Shown here piece by piece: positions 14,101 to 19,116 of a DNA stretch of 64,000 nt. Source of the stretch: an uncultured Alphaproteobacteria bacterium (GTDB lineage: Bacteria > Pseudomonadota > Alphaproteobacteria > HIMB59); the NCBI GenBank assembly GCA_902546975.1, contig CACCLU010000001.1:301205-365204 (forward strand). The letters are read 5' to 3'. The notes under the pieces were generated by a model. That model saw only the letters and a program-made list of their open reading frames with translations. It searched no databases and was not told the origin of the DNA. Each line of letters opens with the position of its first letter. Position 1 is the stretch's first letter. A program made the position numbers and the translations under genes.

Positions 14101-16530
14101 ATGTAAACTATTATAGGTGGCAGCAAACTGTGAGGAGCGAAGAGCGGAACTTTCTCTTCCCACTTGAACGGCCGAAACAGTTAAAGAAGCACTCGCATCC
14201 GCATCTGTATCTTGATGAGAACTAGAACTAGTATGAATAATATCACCAGTATGCTCACCTGATGCATTAAAGGTGCTACCAGAGTCATCAGTCTCATTAG
14301 CATTAGCGCCATTAGCAACAGTTAAGGTGCCTGCCTCAACAATGACACCTTCATCGTTTTGAGCAACAGGTGCATCATTAATACCTAGTATCGTAATACG
14401 TATCACACCAGTATCAGTGTCTGTGCCATCACTGACTGTGTAATTAAAATAATCATAAGCAGTATCCCCTGCATCAAGGGCATCCGCTGCAGCTTTGTTT
14501 GCAGCGTAAGTATAAGAACCGTTAGCGTTGAGAGTCAGTTGACCATAGGTACCATCAAGGGCTGATCCTAGTGACCCGGATGTTCCTGATCCTTCTGAAG
14601 AACCCGTTCGAATGGCTGTAATCGTATGAGTGGGTGATGCATCATTATCTGTATCGTTAGCAGAAATATCACCAGAGTGTTCATCATGGGCATCATAAGA
14701 ACCAGAGAGGTTTTGACTTTCTCCATTGGTAATGGAGATGCTTGAGTTTTCGGTTACCACACCATAATCATTCACAGCAACGACATCGTCGTTTATACCT
14801 TTAACTATTATTGTGATGACCGCTGTATCTGTTTGTGTTCCATCACTAACTGTATAATTAAAATAATCATAAGCGGTATCCCCTGCATCTAAAGCATCGG
14901 CCGCTGCTTGATTGGCTACATAAGTATAAGAACCATTTGAGTTAAGGGTGAGCTGACCATACGTACCTGTCAGAGCTGATCCGACAGAGCCCGAGGAACC
15001 TGATCCTTCGGTGCTTCCTGTTCTCACTGCTGTGATTGTTAATGTGTCACCATCGGCATCAGTATCTTGAGTAGAGGAGTTACTAGTATCAATAACGTCA
15101 CCTGAGTGTTCACCATTAGTATCGTATGTGCCACCACTTTCATTTTTGTTCGCACCATTAGAAACTGTTAGCGTGGCATCTTCATTGACCACACCAGTAT
15201 CGTTTTGAGCGACTGGTGCGTTACCACCAGCATCAGTAAATACCCTGATGATATCACCATGAGATACTGAATTGTTAAAACCTACATATAAAGTGTTGGA
15301 GTCGGTATCGACACCAAACCAATCATGTTTCCAGCTGGGTTTACTGTTGATGTTAACATTTGTGTCCCATGTCCATTTTAATCTTTCAGTACTATAAGCA
15401 TTGTTTCCACCACCGTGTTCGCTTTGAGTATGGTAAGTAGCACCATCTTTGCTAACGTTATTAAAATAGACAATATTACTCATATTGAAATAAACACCTC
15501 TAATTTCATTTTCAAATGTTATTGATCTAACAGTATTTTGCCCCGAATTTTCAGTAGCATAAACATAGTAAGAGTTCATGGGATCTGTGGATGCATTGTA
15601 GGTCGTTGTACCAGAATTGATATTAGGGCCAGATGTTTGCACTCCGTAATTGCTCTCCTCAAAACCGTTAGACAGACTTGAAGTTCTGTAAAAACTATAG
15701 GAACCTGTGGTGACTTGTCTCTCAAAAGTAACCACATAAGGCTTTCTTCCATCAGATTCATCGGAAGCAGAAGCGGCGGTTGTTGCAGTATTGGTGCCTG
15801 CTCTTAGGTTAGTGCCTGTGTTTTCTACAAAACCATTTAAAGAGGAAATACCGGTTTGAAGAAGAAATGAATCGTAATCAACTACTTCGATACCCTTGGT
15901 CTCGACGATACCGTAATTGTGTTCAAGTTCCCAGTCACCTCCTTGACCTGTGATGTCATCGGAAGCTGCAATGTCCGCTTGAGTGATATTTCCTATTTGT
16001 TGAAGTAATAATTTTCCTTGCTCGCCTTGAGCTAAGTTACAACCATAAAATAAAAGATCACCGTCTTTTGTTAAAGAATTTCCAATGGACTGCAATGTGT
16101 TACTAAAAGAATTAATTGTATCTGCATTTAAAATAGAATTACCTAAAACTACCTGTCCTGTACTTGCGTGTCCTATTATATGAACAGCATCAATATCACT
16201 TTGCCCCTGTAAGACATTTTGCATTTTTGTAAATCCATTTTCATTGGAGTCGATAAGATAAATGGATTTAGAGGAGTCAATAGCATCAACAATAGTTTGA
16301 TAGTTGTCTACACCGCTATCAATAAAAACAATTTCTTTTCTAGAGTTTGAATTTTCAATAATGGGATTTAAATCTGAGGAAAGGTTTTTTTCATCAACTT
16401 GAATTGATTGTTGATCGTCGAGCATGTCCAATGCTTCGCTTGCTGTGTAAATCGCAGCACCATCGAACATAATTCTTGGCTCCAACAACTGAATATGAAG
16501 CTGTGGATAATTTTTATTATCTTTGGCCAA
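2116..16530 (-). CDS. Giant DUF4347/VCBS-repeat secreted or surface protein (4804 aa)
   Basis: Order of parts: an N-terminal LEPRIMFDG motif (residues 16-24), known from other giant surface proteins; a DUF4347 domain (about 65-215) with His121 and Cys164 in HIIGHAS and FYGCN contexts, reminiscent of clan CD cysteine peptidases; an unassigned beta-rich region (about 225-430); 23 VCBS/cadherin-like repeats (about 435-4430), each with GTYG-x-L-T, GSYTY and GINDAPVA-type signatures; a putative Ig/cadherin module (about 4430-4520); a proline run (PPPPP); and a C-terminal cadherin-like part containing ELPSWIRVDPATG. Three blocks of beta-propeller-like repeats interrupt the array. There are no RTX nonapeptides. 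The start is TTG at 16530: an in-frame TGA lies four codons upstream, and GAGGA sits at Shine-Dalgarno distance. The neighbours are secretion components, so it is the likely exported substrate, perhaps an adhesin. Substrate role is inference. Confidence 0.85.
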   Translation of the reverse strand: MAKDNKNYPQLHIQLLEPRIMFDGAAIYTASEALDMLDDQQSIQVDEKNLSSDLNPIIENSNSRKEIVFIDSGVDNYQTIVDAIDSSKSIYLIDSNENGFTKMQNVLQGQSDIDAVHIIGHASTGQVVLGNSILNADTINSFSNTLQSIGNSLTKDGDLLFYGCNLAQGEQGKLLLQQIGNITQADIAASDDITGQGGDWELEHNYGIVETKGIEVVDYDSFLLQTGISSLNGFVENTGTNLRAGTNTATTAASASDESDGRKPYVVTFERQVTTGSYSFYRTSSLSNGFEESNYGVQTSGPNINSGTTTYNASTDPMNSYYVYATENSGQNTVRSITFENEIRGVYFNMSNIVYFNNVSKDGATYHTQSEHGGGNNAYSTERLKWTWDTNVNINSKPSWKHDWFGVDTDSNTLYVGFNNSVSHGDIIRVFTDAGGNAPVAQNDTGVVNEDATLTVSNGANKNESGGTYDTNGEHSGDVIDTSNSSTQDTDADGDTLTITAVRTGSTEGSGSSGSVGSALTGTYGQLTLNSNGSYTYVANQAAADALDAGDTAYDYFNYTVSDGTQTDTAVITIIVKGINDDVVAVNDYGVVTENSSISITNGESQNLSGSYDAHDEHSGDISANDTDNDASPTHTITAIRTGSSEGSGTSGSLGSALDGTYGQLTLNANGSYTYAANKAAADALDAGDTAYDYFNYTVSDGTDTDTGVIRITILGINDAPVAQNDEGVIVEAGTLTVANGANANETDDSGSTFNASGEHTGDIIHTSSSSHQDTDADASASLTVSAVQVGRESSALRSSQFAATYNSLHMLGSGMGAHDIEFNSDGTKMFIASYSRDTVREYALSTAFDLTTMSYTRELSLTTNLNSNIQGLAFNNDGTKLFVIELYGEVAEYHLTTGYDLSTASYDSIKQLSPYGTAYQDVNFNDDGTKMYTISWGDDYIRQYTLSTGFDVSTASSSYSSLSIASQDGLTNGMTFTNNGSRLFVAGDNSNSIIEYTLSTAYDITTATHVGSTSVASQTTAPESVAFNNAGTKMYVVEKSNHNVIEYDIATPFRLNSETGTVGTILRGTYGTLTLNSNGSYTYVADSSIVGLDANESVIDYFNYTVSDGTATDTAELKITVLGAGNTAPVARDDVGVIAEDSTLTVSNGANANESGGSYNASGEYSGDVLHTSSTTHYDTDADGDTLTVASVRTGSVEGSGTAGTLGQALTGTYGQLTLNTNGSYTYAANQTAADALDLNDSVTDVFNYTVSDGNGGTDTATITITILGINDAPVAQDDEGVILEGSTLTVANSANANVSGSYDATGEHSGDVIDTSSSSHTDSDADASASLSITHVRLSGGSNSTVASSSSYNSNGTSITGTYGTLTIGADGSYTYAATTDATNALDSGESATDTFVYTLSDGTAITTANLTITVLGANDAPVAQNDTGTVNEDATLTVSDGAGNSTIAGASYVDSINLYILSGYSGGYPQDIKFNNDGTKMFVVGDSTDDIREYHLTTGFDISTASYDSLFSVASQDTNPRGLAFNNDGTKMFVAGWSNQRVFEYHLTTGFDISTASYDSNLSISSNAGGSNGLAFNSDGTKMFVNAANSSDEVVEYTLSTGFDVSTASYDSSFVTQSQDTSPQGLAFSNDGKKMFVAGDTGDDINEYTLSTGFDVSTASFVGSFDVSSQGTTPTGITFNNDGTKMFITDRSGSLGTHSVDEYTLTTPFSLVDVSGEHTGDVIDSSNTSTRDTDVDVETLTVTAVRLGSSEGSGTAGTVGSALTGTYGQLTLNSNGSYTYVANQTAADDLDAGDIVTDSFNYTVSDGTATDIAVITITVIGINDTPTAQNDVGVIVEDGTLTVANGANATLSGTYDATGENSGDLMDTSSSSHKDSDADDAASLTITQIKKNGGSNSAVASGSSYNSSGTQVTGTYGTLTIGADGSYTYVADQAAADPLDTGETATDVFVYTLSDGTATTTATLTITILGANDAPVARNDVGVIEEDSTLTVSDGDNANVTSTYDATGEHSGDVIHTSSTTHQDTDIDVETLTVTAVRKGSVEGSGDAGTVGQALTGTYGQLTLNANGSYTYAANQTAADALDAGDSVTDTFNYTVSDGTATDIGTITITVLGINDDPVAQNDVGVIVEDGTLTVANGANATLTGSYDATGENSGDLIDTSSSSHTDSDADASASLSITQIKKDGGSNSSVSSGSSYNSSGTSVTGTYGTLTIGADGSYTYAATQDAADALDVGDTATDVFVYTLSDGTATTTATLTITILGANDAPVAANDYGAINENATLTVADGDNQYFTANQRYDDTGEHSGDVINTTYTGTDTDVDGDTLTVSAVRLGSTEGSGTAGTVGQALTGTYGQLTLNANGSYTYVANQAAAEALDAGDSETDSFNYTVTDGALTDTALIQIIVFGVNDTPVAQNDVGVIVEDGTLTVANGDNANETNDSGSTFNATGEHSGDVIDTSSSSHTDSDADASASLSITQIKKNGGSNSSVASSSSYNSNGTSVTGTYGTLTIGADGSYTYAATADAADGVADGESVTDVFVYTLSDGTETTTATITITILGANDNPTAQNDVGVIMEGDTLTVANSANANVSGSFDATGEHSGDVIDTSSSSHTDNDPDTSDTLTITHIKKDGGSNSTVSSGSSYNSSGTAVTGAYGTLTIGADGSYKYVAQSDIAGFDAGETLTDTFTYTVSDGTASTTANLVITLLGDDGSSNNAPVAQNDVGVIVEDGTLTVANGANANETNDSGTTFNATGEHSGDVMNTSSSSHSDSDADSDAITVTLIRKSGGSDSAITSGSSYNSSGTSVTGTYGTLTIGADGSYTYVADQSAADDLDLNDSVTDTFIYTISDGTATDTATLTITVLGINDTPTAVDDTDTVDEDGTVTKTGSQDDVLTDDSDPDDSATLTVTAIQPSGGSSSNVTSGTTYTNGTSVTGTYGTLVIGADGSYTYSADQSAADDLDAGDSVTDVFTYTVTDENGATTTATITITVNGINDTPVAQNDVGVIVEDGTLTVANGDNANESGGSYNATGEHSGDVIDTSSSSHTDSDADDSASLSITQIKKDGGSDSAVSSGSSYNSNGTSVTGTYGTLTIGADGSYTYVADQSAADALDSGDSVTDVFVYTLSDGTATTTANITITVLGINDPPVAVDDTDTVNEDGTVTKTGSQDDVLNDDSDPDDSGTITVTAIQPSGGSSSNVTSGTTYTDGTQSTGTYGTLTIGADGSYTYTADQDAADALDAGDTVTDVFTYTVTDDNGETTTATITITVNGVNDTPVAQNDHGVIVEDGTLTVANGANANVTGTYNVTGEHSGDVIDTSHSSHTDSDADASASLSITQIKKNGGSNSSVSSGSSYNSSGTSVTGTYGTLTIGADGSYTYVADQDAADALNVNSLADDVFVYTLSDGTATTTATLTITVLGANDDPVAVNDTDTVSAGATVTKTGSQDDVLTDDSDPDNSATLTVTAIQPSGGSSSSVTSSSTYASNGTSVVGTYGTLIIGADGSYTYTADQSAADALDAGETADDVFTYTVTDENGATTTATLTITVSGSNDAPVARDDTGTVKEDATLTVSDGDNANAVSAATYVDGFSISNEEFTPQGFRFNNDGTKMFVIGSNGDDVNEYTLSTAFDVSTASFVDSFDISSQEDSPTGLAFNNDGTKMFVAGNAGDDINEYTLSTGFDVSTASFVDSFSVASQDTTPNGLSFNSDGTKMYVVGNQGNDINEYDLTLGFDVSTASFVGALDVSGQDSAPKAVNFNNDGTKVFVLGTANKQVFEYTLDTPFSLINVNDEHSGDVIDTSNTSSQDTDSDGDTLTVTAVRIGNSEGSGTAGTVGSALTGTYGQLTLNANGSYTYVANQSAADDLDAGDVVYDYFNYTISDGTETDIAVITITVIGINDTPVAVDDTDSVAEDGSVTKTGSEDDVLYDDTDADDSHALTVTAIAPSGGSTSTVTGGSTHSSGGTTVTGTYGTLVIGADGSYTYTADQDAADALDNGDTATDVFTYTVSDGTNTTTATITITVTGINDAPVAQNDKGVISEDGTLTVANSANANVTDSYDATGEHSGDVIDTSSSTHTDSDPDDSASLTVTAVRLGSTEDAGSAGTVGQALTGTYGQLTLNANGSYTYVANQDASDPLDVGDIAYDYFNYTVSDGTLSDTAVITICIIGINDTPTAVNDTDSVNEDERITVRGGQDDVLNDDTDTDASSSLTVTNISHTNGNSDTVTSSTTHRDGTTIVGTYGTLTIGADGSYTYIADQDAADSIASGSSETDVFTYTVTDENGATATATLTITVNGSDNEVVAVTDTGAVDAGSTLSKSVEGAGLISNDTDNGADALSVGEATVTEIRTGRENATGTDGTLGSTLVGRYGTLTLNADGTYTYTANTNAAKALEPLETAVDYFTYTLSDGTSTDKAELRITVTGINDPPTSTAPPIIRAMEGQKIRIQSKTFFDDPDPSNTTYGQLTYSVSGLPAGLSINDAGRINGRLPEGTYTFTITATDGGNLSTTQTFTIIVGKRGEKGTPPPPPVIVKPKTLESAIAKGTVVFETPKVDNQAGDLTIRSSLASLVKEYTFNGGMKVIDVAVEDLNIDQSGRPGVNENTILGFAIGDDYRLNVKQYTGTLEDGSELPSWIRVDPATGQTIVQFPESVYSVDVKVIAIDTDNTTREINVTLDKNSVSRDTALKRDLEPFIDRSAALKTEVTVDEKGQIILESNDGSRDDVLNPNDSSNDDNQIEDPNNQSNLDNASVIPEIIEETPAHDNLALDNQNPELEEKVVKFASLQDQIDLEFDEHENYGDKILKVSG
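5170..5790 (-). repeat. Propeller-like block 3 (4 repeats)
   Basis: Four tandem copies of about 45-50 residues with the pattern FNNDGTKMFVxG then D-D-x-N-E-Y-T-L-S-T-x-F-D-V-S-T-A-S-F, inside the giant protein at residues about 3581-3787. The pattern resembles WD40/YVTN-type beta-propeller blades. The block sits inside a VCBS unit, between its leading linker and its EHSGDVIDT element. Confidence 0.75.
11390..12180 (-). repeat. Propeller-like block 2 (5 repeats)
   Basis: Five tandem repeats of the FNNDGTKMFV / EYHLTTGFDISTASYDS type within the giant protein at residues about 1451-1714. They are inserted at the equivalent point of a VCBS unit as block 3, and several repeats are very similar to those of block 3, which suggests duplication within the gene. 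Confidence 0.75.
13350..14150 (-). repeat. Propeller-like block 1 (5 repeats)
   Basis: Five more divergent repeats of the same type (for example FNSDGTKMFIAS, FNNDGTKLFVIE, FTNNGSRLFVAG) at residues about 794-1061 of the giant protein. They are inserted before the GTILRGTYGTLTLN core of the third VCBS unit. Greater divergence than blocks 2 and 3 suggests this is the older copy (inference). Confidence 0.7.
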
Positions 16531-16561
16531 AACCTTTTTTCCTCATTTTAATAGCTAGAGG

Positions 16562-16611
16562 ATAATACAATAAAATCAGGGGTATTTTATAATTTGTTAC
16601 CCAAATTGGGT
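16562..16611. promoter_or_regulatory. Divergent promoter/operator region of the secretion locus
   Basis: The 142 bases between the two divergent starts hold a perfect TATAAT at 16588-16593 (plus strand), a perfect dyad ACCCAA-A-TTGGGT at 16599-16611, where transcription would begin, and a second dyad ATAAAAT-N7-ATTTTAT at 16570-16590. The -35 element is poor (AATACA at 16564-16569). A dyad on the start site fits a repressor or activator site shared by the channel gene and the giant-protein operon. The regulator is not in the window. Confidence 0.45.
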
Positions 16612-16672
16612 CATTTTATTATTGTGTGATAGCTTAAATTATGAGATTTTATCATGCTTTTGCGGGGAAGTA

Positions 16673-19102
16673 ATGAAGTTATTTAAAACTATTATATTTA
16701 TGTCTCTTATCTTGTTAGTGGGGGCGTGCAGTCAAACACCGGAGCCACTAATAAAAGAGCAGCTACAATTATCCTCTCAAGAAGATTATGAATATTTAAA
16801 AGAGAAATCAGAAGCTGCCCCACTTGAAATAGACCTTTATCAAGCAATTGCTATTGCCATTAAAAATAACCGTGATCTGAGATTAAACTTAATGGACTCT
16901 GCCTTAAGTCAGGGTCAAATGGATGTAGTTAAGTTCGATATGTTGCCAAAATTGTCAGTCAACGCAGGTTATAAGGTTTTAGAAAAACACCCCGCTTCAA
17001 CGAGTGTTAATATGGCCTCTGAACAAGACAGCGAAGGAAATGATATTGCTAATACAGAAAATTTAGCTGCAGCAGCAATTGCAGATGACCCGACATATTC
17101 ATTATCACAGCAAACACCATCAAATACTTATGACATAGGTTTTACATGGAATGCTTTAGATTTTGGTTTGTCTTATGTAAGAGCAGGTCAACAAGCAGAT
17201 AAATATTTAATTTCAAAAGAGCTTGAGCGAAAAGCCATCCACAATTTAACTAAGGAAGTTATCTATGCCTATTGGAAAACTCTTTCAGCAGATGAGTTGT
17301 TAGCTGAAATTAATCCTTTAATGGAACGAGTCAATGCTGCTTTAGATGATTATGAATATATCGAAGAATTATTAATTAGCTCGCCCATGGATGCCTTACT
17401 TTATCAAAAAGAACTCTTAGATGTTTTACAAATTTTAAATACTCAGCGTCGAGCCTTAATGGACTCACGAGCACAGTTATCTAAATTACTGGGTCTGTTA
17501 CCAAATCAAGAATATATTTTAGTAAAAACAGATCAGCCCCTAACAGAGCTTGATATAAGCCTAGAGGAGCAAGAAGAAGCTGCGCTGTTTTCGAGACCAG
17601 AGTTACTCGAAGTAAGATACCAAGAGAAAGTTACTGCTCAAGAAGCACGTGCATCCATGCTGTCACTTCTCCCCTCTTTAAAATTTAATGCAACATGGAC
17701 TTATGATTCAAATAAATATTTATTGAATAAAGATAATACAGAATACGGTGCTGTATTTGGTGCGAATTTATTGAATATTTTCCAAGCTGGTAACATTAAT
17801 GATGTTAATAAGATTAATGAAAAGCTCATAGAAGAACAACGATTAGCAATATCCATGACTGTTTTATCTCAAGTACACATTGCCAATATTAACTATGCAC
17901 AAACTTTAAGAGAGTATAGTAACGCAAAACATTATTTAAATGTGGCTCAAAGAATTAATGATTTGATATCCAATGCACAAAAAATATCTCGATTTGGTGA
18001 GTTAGAATTGATCAGAGAGGAAGCTAGTTTATTAGTTTCTCGTCTTAGAAATGACATAGCGTATGCCGAAATGCAATACAGCCTGGGTACATTGTATTCC
18101 TCAGTGGGTATGAATTTTACACCTGATAATTTATCAGAAATTAGCGATGCGGACTTAGCGATTGCTTTGAGAGATAACTTAAACCAATGGACAAAAAAAT
18201 ATAATTCTTTTGTAGCTATTCCTTTGAATGATCAAAACCCTGTGCTTGTTCAAACAGCAAAGATTGCAGAGGACAATATTAATTTATCCAACTATAACTT
18301 CGTTGACTTCATATTTAAGTTTGATGAAAAATCTTTTTACTTAGAGGGTAGTGGAAAAACAAGATACAGCGTGAAAATGGCCAATGGTGATATATTACCT
18401 TCATGGCTGATTTTCCTTCCATCACAACATACTTTTGTTGGCAATCCTCCTATAAGCGCTGGTTCATTAGATCTAGTAATTGAGGCCAGTAACGATATAA
18501 CAAATATTTCAGACACATTCACATTAAGCTGGGATGTTAATGACCAAAATCAAAAATCGATACCAGAAGAAAAAATCATAGAAACAGAAACTGTTAATGA
18601 AGACCAGTTGAACGCTTTAAATCAAGCATTGGAAGAAAAATTAGAAGAAATAATCAATACAGAAGAAGTGGTAAATGAAGAGCTATTAGACTCACTCATA
18701 GCCGCTCTTAATTTTAAAGAAAATCAAAATCTTGAAGAGGCCATTGATGTTATCTTTGACTCCAGTTTTAAAATAAAATCAAAGCCGAAACCAAATCAAC
18801 AAGTCGTTATTTCAGCCCTTACAGATAACCTTACTGGCCAAATTGAGTCGATGACTTCATATGATCCAAATCAATCTGCGTTTATTCAAGTTGGTGCTTT
18901 TAAAAAAGAAAATGTATCTGAAATAGTTGCAGCTGATATTTCTAAGAAACTGGGGACTCGAGTTGAAGTAAGACCAACATTAGTCTCTGATCCTGTAATG
19001 TATAGAATTTTGGTAGGCCCAGAACATAAAGATCAAATCATCAATGTAATTGCCGACTTAATGGGTCTTGGAATTTCTGATTACTTCTTAACCAGAGGAT
19101 AA
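16673..19102 (+). CDS. TolC-like outer-membrane lipoprotein with cadherin-like and SPOR domains
   Basis: The start is ATG at 16673, preceded by GGGGAAG; an upstream in-frame TTG at 16622 lacks such a site and would bury the signal peptide. The 809-residue product begins with a lipoprotein signal (LILLVGAC, lipidated Cys19). An outer-membrane efflux region follows (about 35-500), with two long helical repeats of the OprM/TolC kind. Then come a cadherin-like module (about 545-622, containing DILPSWLIFLPSQHTFVGNP), an acidic helical linker, and a C-terminal SPOR domain (about 733-809, starting QSAFIQVGAFKKE). SPOR domains bind peptidoglycan; their fusion to an export channel is unusual. It faces away from the giant gene and its adaptors and is the obvious outer-membrane exit of that system. 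Confidence 0.85.
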   Translation: MKLFKTIIFMSLILLVGACSQTPEPLIKEQLQLSSQEDYEYLKEKSEAAPLEIDLYQAIAIAIKNNRDLRLNLMDSALSQGQMDVVKFDMLPKLSVNAGYKVLEKHPASTSVNMASEQDSEGNDIANTENLAAAAIADDPTYSLSQQTPSNTYDIGFTWNALDFGLSYVRAGQQADKYLISKELERKAIHNLTKEVIYAYWKTLSADELLAEINPLMERVNAALDDYEYIEELLISSPMDALLYQKELLDVLQILNTQRRALMDSRAQLSKLLGLLPNQEYILVKTDQPLTELDISLEEQEEAALFSRPELLEVRYQEKVTAQEARASMLSLLPSLKFNATWTYDSNKYLLNKDNTEYGAVFGANLLNIFQAGNINDVNKINEKLIEEQRLAISMTVLSQVHIANINYAQTLREYSNAKHYLNVAQRINDLISNAQKISRFGELELIREEASLLVSRLRNDIAYAEMQYSLGTLYSSVGMNFTPDNLSEISDADLAIALRDNLNQWTKKYNSFVAIPLNDQNPVLVQTAKIAEDNINLSNYNFVDFIFKFDEKSFYLEGSGKTRYSVKMANGDILPSWLIFLPSQHTFVGNPPISAGSLDLVIEASNDITNISDTFTLSWDVNDQNQKSIPEEKIIETETVNEDQLNALNQALEEKLEEIINTEEVVNEELLDSLIAALNFKENQNLEEAIDVIFDSSFKIKSKPKPNQQVVISALTDNLTGQIESMTSYDPNQSAFIQVGAFKKENVSEIVAADISKKLGTRVEVRPTLVSDPVMYRILVGPEHKDQIINVIADLMGLGISDYFLTRG

Positions 19103-19116
19103 TTCATTAGTATAGG

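Larger units (their letters stand above)
3250..15225 (-). repeat. Array of 23 VCBS/cadherin-like coding repeats
   Basis: I counted 23 copies of the unit by its GTYG-T/Q-L core (one copy reads GAYG, one GRYG). Two flavours alternate: one with EGSGTAGTVG before GTYGQLTLNANGSYTY and NYTVSDGT after it, the other with SSSYNSSGT before GTYGTLTIGADGSYTY and VYTLSDGT after it. Units of about 95-150 residues end in ITITVLGINDAPVAQND-like linkers. Copies are near-identical at DNA level in places, which favours copy-number change by recombination and also assembly collapse. Confidence 0.9.

Noticed and set aside
3250..15225. Regular DNA repetition that could suggest a CRISPR array or satellite.
   Set aside because: The period is several hundred bases, repeats are imperfect and stay in one reading frame with protein-level conservation.
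2345..15761. Many frames of 60-130 codons on both strands inside the giant gene.
   Set aside because: They recur at equivalent positions of the VCBS and propeller repeats, have no ribosome sites and are explained by the repetitive, less AT-rich coding strand.
16502..16510. A perfect DnaA box (TGTGGATAA).
   Set aside because: It lies inside the N-terminal coding region of the giant gene, alone, with no AT-rich unwinding tract or cluster of boxes.
16622..16672. Upstream TTG start for the channel lipoprotein (17 extra residues).
   Set aside because: It would place a non-hydrophobic tail before the lipoprotein signal; the ATG at 16673 has a GGGGAAG site.
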